From: Prevotella sp.
GTDB lineage: Bacteria > Bacteroidota > Bacteroidia > Bacteroidales > Bacteroidaceae
Length of the DNA: 37,569 nt
Assembly: GCA_017417465.1 (NCBI GenBank)
Contig: JAFPZD010000025.1
Coordinates: 1-37,569, forward strand
Direction of reading: 5' to 3'
Part shown: piece after piece, positions 20,715 to 30,500 of the stretch
How the letters are laid out: each line of letters starts with the position of its first letter
Position numbering within the stretch: position 1 is the stretch's first letter
Notes under the pieces: model-generated
Told to the model about the DNA's origin: nothing
Database searches by the model: none
The model's input: the letters and a program-made list of their open reading frames with translations, nothing else
Position numbers and translations under genes: made by a program

Positions 20715-23558
20715 ATGAACATGAAAAGATTTTTCGTCTCGGCCATGATGCTCTGCATGAGCACCGTCGCCATGGTGGCACAAGAGGCCATGATGCCGCA
20801 GATGCCGCCCATTCCCGTCGATCCTGATGTGCGCATCGGAAAGCTCGACAATGGTCTGACCTACTACATCCGCCACAACGAGTGGCCGGAGAAGGTGGCT
20901 AACTTCTACATCGCACAGCGCGTGGGCTCCATCCAGGAGGAGGAGTCACAGCGCGGCCTTGCTCACTTCCTCGAGCACATGGCTTTCAATGGCTCGGATA
21001 ACTTCCCCAATGTGCCCGGTAAGAGCATCCTCGACTTCACACGTCGTCAGGGCGTGGAGTTCGGCTCCGACCTGAATGCTTACACGGCCATCGACAAGAC
21101 CGTCTACCGCATCTGCAACGTGCCCGTCACGAAGGGACAGGAAGTGCTCGACTCGTGTCTGCTCATTCTGAAGGACTGGTCGTGCGGGCTCTCACTGCTA
21201 CCGGAAGAAATCGACAAGGAGCGCGACGTCATCCATAACGAGTGGCGCATGGGCGAGAGCGCACAGCAGCGCATGATCACCAGCGCCCTGCCTAAGATGT
21301 ACCCCGGCTCGAAGTACGGTGAGCGTATGCCCATCGGCCTGATGTCGGTCGTCGACAGCTTCCAGCCTCAGACGCTCCGTGCCTACTACCAGAAGTGGTA
21401 CCGCCCCGACAACCAGGCACTTATCATCGTCGGCGATGTTGACGTTGACCACATCGAGGGCAAGATTAAGGAGCTCTTCAGCGGCATCACCGTGCCTGCC
21501 AATGCTGCCCAGGTGGTGCGCGAGCAGGTTCCCGACAACGAGCAGCCCATCTACATCTTCGAAAAGGACAAGGAGCAGCAGATGAACATGATCCTGTTGT
21601 TCATGAAGCACGACGCCACTCAGCCCGAGGAGAAGGGCTCGATGGAGTATCTCTTCGAGGTCTACATCAAGAGCGTCATCGCACAGATGTTTAACAGCCG
21701 CCTGCGCGAGATGGCCGAAGACCCCGACAGCCCCTTCCTGCTGATTCAGGGCGACGACGACGACTTCCTGCTGGCCAACACGAAGGCTGCCTTCCAGATG
21801 CAGGGTGTGCCCAAGGAGGGCCGCGACATGGAGACGCTCACCGCTATGTATCGTGAGGCACGCCGCGTGGCACAGTTCGGATTCACGGCTACTGAGTATG
21901 AGCGTGCGAAGGCCGACTTCCTGAGCTCGCTGGAGAAGCAGTACACCAACCGCGCCAAGATCACCAACGACCAGTTTGGTAACGACTACACCGACCACTA
22001 TCTGACCAACGAGCCCATCCCCAGCATTGAGATGCTCTATCAGCTCATGAACCAGATTGCACCGAACATTCCCGTTATGGCCATCAACCAGGTGCTGCCG
22101 CAGCTCATCAGCGACCAGGACAAGAACCTCGTCGTCATGGAGTGGGCCCGTGAGGGCGAAGGCCTGGTCTATCCCACCGAGGCCGACATGAGCGCTGCCA
22201 TCGCCAAGGCCCGTGCCGAGGAGCTCACCGCCTACGTCGACAATGTGAAGGACGAGCCACTGATGACCCAGCTGCCAAAGGCTGGCACCATCAAGAAGGA
22301 GGCCGACTATAAGTTCGGTGCCAAGGAGCTGACGCTCTCAAACGGTGCTACCGTCATCTTGCTGCCCACCGACTATAAGGACGACCAGGTGGTGCTACAG
22401 GCCTTCTCGAAGGGCGGCAAGAGTCTTTATGGCGAGGCTGACTACAACAACCTGAAGGTCTTCGACCAGGTTATCGGCCTCAGCGGCATTGGTAACTTCT
22501 CGAGCACCGAGCTCTCGAAGGCTCTTGCCGGCAAGGAGTGCAACGCCGACGCTACGATGGGTCTCACCCGCCAGTATGTCACGGCTCACTCCACACCGAA
22601 GGATCTGGAAACCATGTTCCAGATGATGTACCTCTACTTCACCTCTGTGAACAAGGACGAGAAGCAGTTCAGCAACTTGATGACGCAGATGGAGATGGCC
22701 CTGAAGAATAAGGGTCTCTCACCCGACGCCGTCTACAGTGACTCGCTCACCGCCACGATCTACAAACACAACCCGCGCTTCACCAACATGCAGGTGGACG
22801 ACCTGAAGAGTATCAGCTACGACCGCATCCTCGAGATCCACAAGGACCGCTTTAAGAATGCCGCACAGTTCACCTTCGTCATCGTCGGTAAGTTCGACGA
22901 GGCCACCATCCGTCCCTTCATCGAGCAGTACATCGCTTCGCTGCCTGTCACCAAGGATAAGGCTGAGGACTTCCGCGACGTGCGCACCATCGCTGAGGGC
23001 AAGGTGAAGAACGCCTTTACCATCGATGCCGAGAACAAGTGCATGGACGTCATCCTGTGGAACGCAAAGGCTCCCTACACGGTTGAGAACAGCGTGCTCG
23101 CCGATGCCGCCGGACAGGTGCTCTCGATGATCTACCTGAAGAATATCCGCGAGGAGGAGAGTGCTGCCTACAGCTGCGGTGCCAGCGGTGGCTTCAACCT
23201 CAGCGGACGTGAGCCCATGATTCAGCTGCAGGCCTACTGCCCCATGAACCCCGACAAGCAGGAGATTGCTGTCCGACTGCTCCACGAGGGCATCGCCGAA
23301 TGTGCTAAGAGCATCGATGCCGAGCAGCTGAACCAGGTCAAGGAAGCCATGCTCAAGCAGGCCGACATCAGCTTCAAGAACAACAACTACTGGGTGAACA
23401 CCCTCACCACGTGGAAGGACTACGCACTCGATGTGCACACTGGCTACAAGGCCGCCGTCGAGGCCATCACGCCTGAGAAGCTCGCCGCCTTCTTCCGCAA
23501 CGTCATCCTTGCCAGCGGCAACGAGATCGAGGTCATCATGACTCCGGCGAAGAAGTAA
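20715..23558 (+). CDS. Secreted two-domain M16 zinc peptidase (PqqL-like)
   Basis: A large exported insulinase-type metallopeptidase. A signal peptide is present (MKRFFVSAMMLCMSTVAMVA after the first two residues). The active N-terminal M16 domain has HFLEH at residues 84-88 within RGLAHFLEHMAFNGSDNFP, and the third-ligand helix around EEIDKERDVIHNEW. A second, catalytically empty M16 half starts at about residue 535 (YKFGAKELTLSNGATVILL). The length of 947 aa is usual for the periplasmic or outer-membrane PqqL-type clamshell proteins. The start may be 20715 or the ATG at 20721. It is followed by a good terminator and is monocistronic as far as can be seen. Confidence 0.94.
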   Translation: MNMKRFFVSAMMLCMSTVAMVAQEAMMPQMPPIPVDPDVRIGKLDNGLTYYIRHNEWPEKVANFYIAQRVGSIQEEESQRGLAHFLEHMAFNGSDNFPNVPGKSILDFTRRQGVEFGSDLNAYTAIDKTVYRICNVPVTKGQEVLDSCLLILKDWSCGLSLLPEEIDKERDVIHNEWRMGESAQQRMITSALPKMYPGSKYGERMPIGLMSVVDSFQPQTLRAYYQKWYRPDNQALIIVGDVDVDHIEGKIKELFSGITVPANAAQVVREQVPDNEQPIYIFEKDKEQQMNMILLFMKHDATQPEEKGSMEYLFEVYIKSVIAQMFNSRLREMAEDPDSPFLLIQGDDDDFLLANTKAAFQMQGVPKEGRDMETLTAMYREARRVAQFGFTATEYERAKADFLSSLEKQYTNRAKITNDQFGNDYTDHYLTNEPIPSIEMLYQLMNQIAPNIPVMAINQVLPQLISDQDKNLVVMEWAREGEGLVYPTEADMSAAIAKARAEELTAYVDNVKDEPLMTQLPKAGTIKKEADYKFGAKELTLSNGATVILLPTDYKDDQVVLQAFSKGGKSLYGEADYNNLKVFDQVIGLSGIGNFSSTELSKALAGKECNADATMGLTRQYVTAHSTPKDLETMFQMMYLYFTSVNKDEKQFSNLMTQMEMALKNKGLSPDAVYSDSLTATIYKHNPRFTNMQVDDLKSISYDRILEIHKDRFKNAAQFTFVIVGKFDEATIRPFIEQYIASLPVTKDKAEDFRDVRTIAEGKVKNAFTIDAENKCMDVILWNAKAPYTVENSVLADAAGQVLSMIYLKNIREEESAAYSCGASGGFNLSGREPMIQLQAYCPMNPDKQEIAVRLLHEGIAECAKSIDAEQLNQVKEAMLKQADISFKNNNYWVNTLTTWKDYALDVHTGYKAAVEAITPEKLAAFFRNVILASGNEIEVIMTPAKK

Positions 23559-23579
23559 TTTCCGCAAGTGCGAATTAGA

Positions 23580-23625
23580 AAATTGGCTGGCGCCTGAATA
23601 TCATTCGATGCCAGCCAATTTTTCT
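23580..23625 (+). terminator. Rho-independent terminator after the secreted M16 gene
   Basis: A 12-bp stem AAATTGGCTGGC / GCCAGCCAATTT with an 18-bp loop, followed by TTTTTCT. It lies 22 bp after the stop and faces a convergent gene, so it may work in both directions. Confidence 0.8.
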
Positions 23626-23662
23626 ATTTGACTATTTCACTATTTCTCTATTTCACTATTTT
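23624..23662. repeat. CTATTTCA short tandem repeat
   Basis: Five units of the type CTATTT(C/G)A follow the terminator and run up to the stop codon of the convergent SDR gene. Confidence 0.6.
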
Positions 23663-23664
23663 CC

Positions 23665-24375
23665 TCAATCCTCTTTCACTATTGGGTAGAGCTCGAGGAA
23701 CTCGCCTTGATGGTTTTGCCCGTCGTTGATGAGTTCTGCAAACTTCTGGCCTACGGTGTCCGTATCGTGGAATCCAGGCAGTGCCATGTTGCCATTTAGG
23801 TCGGTGGTTGTGGGGCCAGGGTGAACGGCGAAAATCTCTATGGGCGTGCCCGCCTGCTGAAATTCGACGGCCATCACACCCGTCATGGCATTCTGTGCCG
23901 CCTTGCTGGTGACGTATGCCAGCGGGTGCCAGTAAGGGCTTACCTCTGACGGAACGGTGATATTAGCTATCCGTCCACCATTCTTGGCCAGCAGGGGCAG
24001 TAGCGCCTTCGTGAGGGCGAATGTTCCGATGAAGTTCACGTTCAGCGTCTCGCGGATGGTGCTGATCTCTGTGTGCTCGCTGTCAACGCTCATGTCGCCA
24101 GGGATGCCCGCATTATTCACCAGCAGCGTCAGCGCCGGAAAGCGCTCGCCAATCTCCTTGGCAGCACGTTCGAGGCCTTCGAGGTCGTTCAGTTCGATGT
24201 TCACCCAGCCAAGCGCATCGATGCCTTGCGCCCTTAGTGCGCCAAGGGCTTGTTCTGCCCGCTGTTGGTCGCGCGCGCCGACGATAACTTTCCACCCGTT
24301 GAGGCCGAGGTGTTTTGCGATTCCAAACCCGATGCCTTTGTTGGCACCTGTTACCAGGACTGTCTTTTCGTTCAT
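23665..24375 (-). CDS. Short-chain dehydrogenase/reductase (SDR) family oxidoreductase
   Basis: A classical SDR with a Rossmann fold. The nucleotide-binding motif is TGANKGIGFGIA (about residues 9-20), NNAG is near residue 87, and the catalytic Tyr154 and Lys158 are in AYVTSKAAQ. The catalytic Ser position falls in ITVPSEVSP. The 236-aa length fits the family. The family is known for oxidation or reduction of alcohols and ketones with NAD(P); the substrate cannot be read from sequence. It lies 31 bp downstream of metY on the same strand, with a GAATTGA-type repeat in between, so it may be the tail of the metY transcript. Confidence 0.92.
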   Translation of the reverse strand: MNEKTVLVTGANKGIGFGIAKHLGLNGWKVIVGARDQQRAEQALGALRAQGIDALGWVNIELNDLEGLERAAKEIGERFPALTLLVNNAGIPGDMSVDSEHTEISTIRETLNVNFIGTFALTKALLPLLAKNGGRIANITVPSEVSPYWHPLAYVTSKAAQNAMTGVMAVEFQQAGTPIEIFAVHPGPTTTDLNGNMALPGFHDTDTVGQKFAELINDGQNHQGEFLELYPIVKED

Positions 24376-24384
24376 TGTTTAGTT

Positions 24385-24422
24385 CAGAATTCTCAATTCT
24401 CAATTTTCAATTCTCAATTCTC
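24385..24422. repeat. GAATTGA-type heptad repeat at the metY stop codon
   Basis: Five reversed units (TCTCAATT, TTTCAATT) fill the gap between the SDR start and metY. The metY stop and its last two or three codons (IEN) lie inside the repeat. Confidence 0.7.
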
Positions 24423-25702
24423 TCCAGTGCTTGCGCGAGGTCGTCGATGATGTCGTCGATATGCTCGGTACCAATGCTGAGGCGGATGGTCGAAGGCGTG
24501 ATGTGCTGTTCGGCCAGCTCCTCAGGCGACAGCTGCGAGTGGGTGGTGGTGTAAGGATGGATGACCAGGCTCTTCACGTCGGCCACGTTGGCCAGCAGCG
24601 AGAAGATTTGCAGTGCATCGATAAACTTCCACGCCTCCTCTTGTCCCCCTTTGATTTCGAAAGTGAAGATTGATCCGCCGCCGTTGGGGAAGTATTTCTG
24701 GTAGAGTGCGTGGTCAGGATGGCTCTCCAGTGCCGGATGGTTCACCTTGGCCACCTTCGGATGACCGTTCAGGAAGTCCACCACTTTTAGCGCGTTCTCC
24801 ACATGGCGTTCCACACGCAGGCTCAGCGTCTCGACGCCCTGCAGCAGGATGAAAGCGTTGAAGGGCGATATGGCAGCACCAGTGTCGCGTAGGATGACGG
24901 CACGGATGCGGGTGACGTAGGCTGCAGCCCCCACAGCTTCGGCAAAGACGATACCGTGGTACGACGGGTCGGGCTTGGCCAGCGTGGGAAACTTATCGGG
25001 ATTTGACAACCAGTCGAACTTGCCGCCGTCGACGATGACGCCACCGAGTGAGCTGCCATGACCACCGAGAAACTTTGTTGCCGAATGTACCACGATGTCG
25101 GCACCGTGCTCCAGCGGACGGATGAGGTAGGGTGTGCCGAAGGTGTTGTCGACGATGAACGGAATGCCGTGCTTATGGGCCACGGCAGCTACCCCTTCGA
25201 GGTTGAGCACGTCGCTGTTGGGATTGCCGAACGTCTCGGCATACACCACCTTCGTGTTAGGCCGGATGGAGGCTTCGAGTGCCTCGAGGTCGTTCACGTT
25301 GACAATTGTGTTGGTGATGCCCTGTGTGGCCAACGTATGGGTGATGAGGTTGTAGGAGCCGCCGTAGAGGTTGTCGGCAGCCACGATGTGGTCGCCTGCC
25401 TGAACGATGTTCTGCAGGGCGTAGGTGATGGCGGCTGCACCAGAGGCCACGGCCAGTCCGGCCACACCGCCCTCGAGGGCAGCGACGCGATCCTCGAACA
25501 CTCCCTGTGTCGAGTTGGTCAGGCGGCCATAGATGTTACCGGCATCGCGCAGGCCGAAGCGGTCGGCAGCGTGCTGGGAATTGTGGAACACGTAGCTTGT
25601 GGTCTGGTAGATGGGCACCGCACGTGCATCGGTTGCGGGGTCTGCCTGTTCTTGTCCAACATGAAGTTGTAAGGTCTCGAAACGATAATTCTTTTTACTC
25701 AT
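24407..25702 (-). CDS. metY: O-acetylhomoserine sulfhydrylase (aminocarboxypropyltransferase/cysteine synthase family)
   Basis: A PLP enzyme of the Cys/Met metabolism family that condenses O-acetylhomoserine with sulfide to homocysteine. The N-terminal FETLQLHVGQEQADPATDAR and VPIYQTTSYVF are hallmarks of the MetY branch. The PLP lysine is Lys210 in HSATKFLGGHG, and the phosphate-binding and ring-stacking region is SGAAAITYALQ and ADNLYGGSYNL. The length of 431 aa is typical of MetY and longer than MetB/MetC. It is divergent from an Lrp-type regulator and in the same block as metF and metH, which use its product. The leader of about 225 nt carries 52-bp tandem repeats. Confidence 0.95.
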   Translation of the reverse strand: MSKKNYRFETLQLHVGQEQADPATDARAVPIYQTTSYVFHNSQHAADRFGLRDAGNIYGRLTNSTQGVFEDRVAALEGGVAGLAVASGAAAITYALQNIVQAGDHIVAADNLYGGSYNLITHTLATQGITNTIVNVNDLEALEASIRPNTKVVYAETFGNPNSDVLNLEGVAAVAHKHGIPFIVDNTFGTPYLIRPLEHGADIVVHSATKFLGGHGSSLGGVIVDGGKFDWLSNPDKFPTLAKPDPSYHGIVFAEAVGAAAYVTRIRAVILRDTGAAISPFNAFILLQGVETLSLRVERHVENALKVVDFLNGHPKVAKVNHPALESHPDHALYQKYFPNGGGSIFTFEIKGGQEEAWKFIDALQIFSLLANVADVKSLVIHPYTTTHSQLSPEELAEQHITPSTIRLSIGTEHIDDIIDDLAQALERIEN

Positions 25703-25746
25703 AACTGAATCCTTTCCAAATTTCTTTTGTGTTACTATTGTTTTTG

Positions 25747-25918
25747 TGTTACTCTGTTACTGTGTCTTACCCTTTCCCTTTTCCCAATTTGTTACTTTTG
25801 TTACTCTGTTACTGTGTCTTACCCTTTCCCTTTCCCCAATTTGTTACTTTTGTTACTTTGTTACTGTGTCTTTATTTCCTACTTTGTTACTGTGTCTTTA
25901 TCAATTACTGTGTCTTTT
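25747..25918. repeat. 52-bp tandem repeats in the metY leader
   Basis: TGTTACTCTG (or TTTG) begins units at 25747, 25799 and 25851, exactly 52 bp apart. Each continues with TTACTGTGTCTTACCC and a pyrimidine-rich run. Shorter units with TTACTGTGTCTTTAT follow to about 25918. The array lies between the metY -7 box and the metY ATG, so on the minus strand it is transcribed as leader RNA. It takes up most of the 361-bp gap at 25703-26063. Confidence 0.75.
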
Positions 25919-25926
25919 CGACGGTG

Positions 25927-25958
25927 CAAAGGTACAAAGTTTAGAAATATCCTCCAAA
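25927..25958 (-). promoter_or_regulatory. metY promoter
   Basis: On the minus strand TTTG (25955-25958), 20 bp, TACCTTTG (25927-25934). Transcription would begin about 220 bp before the metY ATG. Confidence 0.7.
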
Positions 25959-25961
25959 TAT

Positions 25962-25993
25962 TTTGTATAATTCAGAAAAAAGACCTAAATTTG
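25962..25993 (+). promoter_or_regulatory. Promoter of the Lrp/AsnC regulator gene
   Basis: TTTG (25962-25965), 20 bp, TAAATTTG (25986-25993). Its -33 box is only 3 bp from the metY -33 box on the opposite strand, so the two polymerases would compete and a single bound regulator could affect both. Confidence 0.7.
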
Positions 25994-26063
25994 CAGCCTG
26001 TAAAGAAACATTATTCCGTTCAGGGCCACTTTTAGCCCCTTCAATAGAATATCATTCCAAAAC

Positions 26064-26528
26064 ATGGCAGAAATCCTCGACGAAACCGATCTGCAGATCC
26101 TGAAAACGCTGCAAAAAAACGCGAAACTGACCACCAAAGAGCTGGCCGATGCCGTTCATCTGACGCCGACGCCCGTCTTTGAGCGCCAGAAACGTTTGGA
26201 AAAGAAAGGCTATATCAAGAAGTATGTGGCCATCCTCGACCCCGAGAAGCTGAACCAAGGCCTCTTGGTGTTCTGCAAGGTGAAGCTTAAGCAGATCAAC
26301 CGTGAGATAGCCGAAAGCTTCGTGCGTCGCATCCTGCGCATCCCCGAGGTCATCGAGTGTTACAACACCTCGGGAGCCTACGATTACTTATTAAAGGTTC
26401 GTGCGCGCGACATGAAGCAGTACCAAGAGTTTGTGCTCACCAAGCTTGGCGACATCGACACCGTCGGCTCCATTGAAAGCACCTTCGTCATGAGTGAGGT
26501 GAAGCAGAACTATGGCATCAACCTGTAG
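26064..26528 (+). CDS. Lrp/AsnC family transcriptional regulator
   Basis: A feast/famine regulator. The N-terminal helix-turn-helix domain (about residues 5-60) has LDETDLQILKTLQKNAKLTT and the recognition region TPTPVFERQKRLEKKGYI. The C-terminal RAM domain (about 68-145) has VFCKVKLKQINRE, VIECYNTSGAYDYLLKVRA and a late IESTFVMSEVKQ. The length of 154 aa is standard. It is divergent from metY with face-to-face -33 boxes, so self-regulation and control of metY are likely but inferred. Effectors of the family are amino acids; methionine or a related one would suit the context. Confidence 0.93.
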   Translation: MAEILDETDLQILKTLQKNAKLTTKELADAVHLTPTPVFERQKRLEKKGYIKKYVAILDPEKLNQGLLVFCKVKLKQINREIAESFVRRILRIPEVIECYNTSGAYDYLLKVRARDMKQYQEFVLTKLGDIDTVGSIESTFVMSEVKQNYGINL

Positions 26529-26530
26529 TA

Positions 26531-26645
26531 AATTGAGAATTTAGAATTGAGAATTGAGAATTGAGAATTAGGCTAACGCCGTCCCCGTCTACAGAAGGTA
26601 TGGCGTGAGCCCAATTCTCAATTCTCAATTTTCAATTCTCAATTA
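26531..26645. repeat. Composite element: 41-bp palindromic core flanked by inverted GAATTGA heptads
   Basis: Left heptads (26531-26570), core GGCTAACGCC...GGCGTGAGCC (26571-26611), then inverted heptads (26612-26645). The core is the reverse complement of the one at 37526-37569. The right heptads contain the metF stop; the left ones begin 2 bp after the lrp stop. The element fills the convergent gap and may form a hairpin. Confidence 0.8.
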
Positions 26646-27595
26646 GAAAATACTTCCCGTACAATTTGGCAGACGTTGTCGGGCTTAGCCATCGTGTAGT
26701 AGTGGATGGCAGGCGCACCGTGTGCCAGCAGGTCGTTGCTTTGTGCGATGGCCCACTCGATGCCCACCTGATAGGCATTGTCGGGCGTCTTGTTAAGTCT
26801 GCTGACCAACTCTTGCGGAATATCGATGTGGAACGCGCGTGGCAGGAAACTAATCTGCCGCAGGCTTGAGATGGGCTTCAGGCCAGGTATGACGGGCACG
26901 GTGATGCCCGCCTGGCGCAGTCGGTCGACAAACCGATAGAACTGGCTGTTATCGAAAAACATCTGAGTGACGATGTAGTCGGCCCCAGCCTCCACCTTCG
27001 CCTTCAGGTATTGGATGTCCACGTCGAGGTTGGCGGCCTCGTAGTGTTTCTCAGGATAGGCAGCCACCCCCACGCAGAAGTCGGTCGACAGGCCGTTCGT
27101 GACGGTGGGGTCGAGATACTGCCCGCGGTTCAGATTGCTTACCATGGCCACCAGTTCCGCACTATGGCTGAACCCGTCGGCCTCGGGTGTGAAGTATCGC
27201 TGCCCGGGCATGGCATCGCCGCGCAGGGCCATCACGTTCTGGATGCCAAGGAAGTGGAGGTCGAGCAACTCGCTTTCAACACGCGACTGCGAGGCACCCC
27301 CACAAATGACGTGTGGCACGATTTCGAGCTGTGGGTAGCGCCTCATGATGGCTGCCACGATGGCGATGGTGCCCGGTCGCTTAGCCAGCGTCATCTTTTT
27401 GTATGTTCCGTCGTCGTTAGGCACATACTCCACCTCGTCGCGGTGACAGGTGACATTGATGAACGGCGGCTGGAACTGCATCAGTGGGTCGATGCTGCTG
27501 TACAGTCGGCTGACGTCGCTGCCCTTGAGTGGTGGTACGAGCTCGAAGCTGGCGAAGGGTCGCTCTGAGCTATTGATGATGTCGATAACTTTCAT
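26639..27595 (-). CDS. metF: Methylenetetrahydrofolate reductase
   Basis: A FAD enzyme that reduces 5,10-methylene-THF to 5-methyl-THF, the methyl donor for MetH. It is a TIM barrel with the N-terminal Glu18 in ASFELVPP, matching the catalytic Glu of the family. It also has FINVTCHRDE, VPHVICGGAS, MALRGDAMPG and the later QMFFDNSQFYRFVD. The length of 318 aa compares with 296 in E. coli. The frame is open far upstream, but that only shadows metH; the ATG at 27595 overlaps the metH stop as ATGA (27595-27592), which fixes the start and indicates translational coupling. The stop codon is provided by a GAATTGA-type repeat. Confidence 0.95.
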   Translation of the reverse strand: MKVIDIINSSERPFASFELVPPLKGSDVSRLYSSIDPLMQFQPPFINVTCHRDEVEYVPNDDGTYKKMTLAKRPGTIAIVAAIMRRYPQLEIVPHVICGGASQSRVESELLDLHFLGIQNVMALRGDAMPGQRYFTPEADGFSHSAELVAMVSNLNRGQYLDPTVTNGLSTDFCVGVAAYPEKHYEAANLDVDIQYLKAKVEAGADYIVTQMFFDNSQFYRFVDRLRQAGITVPVIPGLKPISSLRQISFLPRAFHIDIPQELVSRLNKTPDNAYQVGIEWAIAQSNDLLAHGAPAIHYYTMAKPDNVCQIVREVFSN

Positions 27596-30500
27596 GGTTG
27601 TTCTTCGTTTTGTGTTGCAATGTATTTCGAAAGCAGTTGCTCGCCCTCGGCAATGGTGATGCCACGGCGCTGGCAGTAGTCGGCCAGCTGGTCCTTGTCG
27701 ATGCGCCCCACTGCGAAGTAGCGAGCCTCGGGGTGGGTGATGAACATGCCGCAGATGGCTGTCGAGGGCTGTATGGAATAGTGGTCGGTCAGCGTTGCAC
27801 CGAGCAGGCGCTCGGCGTCCAGCAGGTCGAAGACGATGCGTTTCAGCGAGTGGTCGGGACATGTGGCATAGCCAAAGGCTACGCGTAGCGCCGTGGGCAG
27901 GGCATCCTGGCGTGCGATGTGCTCGGCACAGGCCTCCGCCAGTCGGGCGCAGATGGCGTGGCACATCAGCCGTTCGCCCTCGTCGGCAGGCTGCTCCTTG
28001 GGTTGGCAAACGATGGTAAAGAGCCTGATGGGACTCGGCAACTCACTATCGAAGAAGTCGGCCAGGCAGAGGAAGTGCGACGTGGCACTCTGACTGCGCA
28101 GCATGGGCAGCGTGGTGCCGTCGCTCAGCACGATGTCGTTGCCACGGCGGGTGGCTGTTTCCGAGCGTTGCACCACTTGCAGGCTCAGGCTGTCGTGTGC
28201 GATGGCTTGTTCCAGATAGGCCTGCCCCTCCTTCAGGGTGCGCTCGGCCTCGGGGTTCACCAACAGCTGTTGCAGTGTCTCGCCCTTAAAGCCCCAGAAG
28301 AGCAGGAACATGCGCCAGTCAATCAGTGGGAGGACGATGGCGGGGGAAAACGCCTCCCGGCCTCCCTGAAGGCGATGCGACGCGATGTCGCTCACAGGCG
28401 TCGGTGCGAAGTGTGGGGCCTTAGCGTTGGCTTCAGTGTAGGGGGTCAGCCGTGTGTGGCGCTCCTCGTAGGCCTCTCTCAGCTGCTGTTGGTCAGCTTT
28501 CACCTGGGCGATGGTGCTGGCGGTGTCCATCTGCAAGTGCTTGGCAATGAGCGACGTCTGCGAAGCATCGCCGCCAAAGATCACGCCGCCCTCATAGAGT
28601 GGTGTCAGCTTCACGGCTGTATGAACGGCCGAGGTGGTGGCGCCGCCCACCACGATGGGCACATGCAGCCCTTCGCGCTGGAACAGCAGGCATAGCTGCT
28701 CCATCTCCTTCAGCGAGGGTGTTATCAGCCCGCTGATGCCCACCAGACAGGGTTTCTGCTTTTTCGTCTCTTCGAGGATGGTCTCGTTGGCCACCATCAC
28801 GCCCAGGTCGGTCACCTCGAAGCCGTTGCACCCCAGGACGATGCTCACAATGTTCTTCCCGATGTCGTGCACGTCGCCGTTGGCCGTGGCCAGCACCACG
28901 CGAGGGTGCGCCGTGTCGTCGCCCGCTTTCTCCTCGTCGATGTAGGGTTGCAGCAGGGCCACGGCATCCTTCATCACTTTGGCTGACTTCACCACCTGCG
29001 GCAGGAACATCTTGCCTTCGCCAAACAGCTGGCCGATGTGCTCCATCGCTTGCATCAGTGGCTGTTCTATCACGTCGATGGGTCGCCCGTATTTCTGCAA
29101 AGCCTCGGGGATGTCGGTAGCCAGATGGTCGCCGACGCCTTTGCTCAGGGCATAGGCTAGGCGCTCTTCTACCAGCTTCTTGCGCCAAGCGTCAGTCGTG
29201 GCGGCAGGGCTCTTGCCTGTCGAGGTGTCGGCGAGCACGCTGGCGGCTACGGCTATCAGCCGCTCTGTGGCACCGTCGTCGCTGTTCAGTATGACGTCTT
29301 CCACGGCTTTCAGCAGCGCGGGGTCGATGTCGTCGTAGACCTGTAGCATCGAGGGGTTGACGATGGCCATGTCGAGCCCCGCACGGATGGCATGATAGAG
29401 GAACACGGCGTGCATGGCCTCGCGAACCTTATTGTTACCGCGGAAGCTGAACGAGAGGTTGCTCACGCCGCCGCTGGTCTTTGCCAGGGGCAGGTGCGTC
29501 TTGATCCATTCCACGGCCCTGATGAAGTCGACGCCGTAGGCCTGGTGCTCCTTCAGTCCTGTGCCCACCGAGAGGATATTGACGTCGATGATGATGTCCT
29601 GAGCAGGGAAGCCGATGGCCGTCAGCAGCTTGTAGGCACGCTCGGCAATGGCTATCTTACGCTCGTAGGTGGTGGCCTGGCCATCCTCGTCGAAGGCCAT
29701 CACCACCACGGCAGCACCCAGCCGGCGCAGTTCGCGGGCCTTGCTGACGAAGTCGTCCTCGCCGTTTTTCAGGCTGATGGAATTGACGATGCACTTGCCT
29801 TGCGCGTTCTTCAGGCCGGCCAGTATGGTGTCCCAGTCCGACGAGTCGATCATTAGCACGGCGCGGCCGACGGCCGGGTCGTTGGCAATATGTCGGCAGA
29901 AGGTCTGCATCTCCTGTCGGCTGTCGAGCATAGCGTCGTCCATGTTGATGTCGATGATCGCGGCGCCGCCCTCTATCTGCTGGCGTGCCACGCTCATGGC
30001 CTCCTCGTATTTCTTCTCGGCTATCAAGCGTGCAAACTTCCGCGAGCCGGCCACGTTGGTGCGCTCGCCCACGTTGGTGAAGTTCCGCGTCTGCTTGTCT
30101 ACCAGCAGTGGCTCAAGGCCCGACAGCCATAGTTGCTGGCTGCGGGGAGCGGGGACTCTGGGCTTCACGCCCTTCAGGGCTTCGCTGATGGCGCGGATGT
30201 GCATTTCGTTGGTGCCGCAGCAGCCGCCAGCAATGTTGATAAGGCCGGCCTCGGCCATCTGGCGCAGGTGGCTGGCCGTATAGTTAGGCAGCTCGTCGTA
30301 CTCGCCCATCTCGTTGGGCAGTCCGGCGTTGGGATAGATCGACAGGAAAACGGGAATACGGCTCGACAGCTGCTCGACGAATGGACGCAGGTCGGTGACG
30401 CCGAACGAGCAGTTGAGGCCAAAGCTCAGCAGCCGAGGGTAGTGGGCGATGCTGATGTAGAATGCTTCCAGCGTCTGACCCGTCAGCGTGCGGCCACTGC

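Noticed and set aside
25703-25926. SAM riboswitch in the metY leader
   Set aside because: The leader is dominated by 52-bp tandem repeats and I could not find the conserved SAM aptamer words; a covariance-model search would settle it.
25727-26035. Hydrophobic open frames of 70-102 codons on the plus strand
   Set aside because: All three frames are open because of the pyrimidine-rich 52-bp repeats; the region is the metY leader on the other strand and overlaps both promoters.
27596-28009. Upstream extension of the metF frame
   Set aside because: It overlaps metH in another frame and has no MetF homology; the ATGA overlap fixes the start at 27595.
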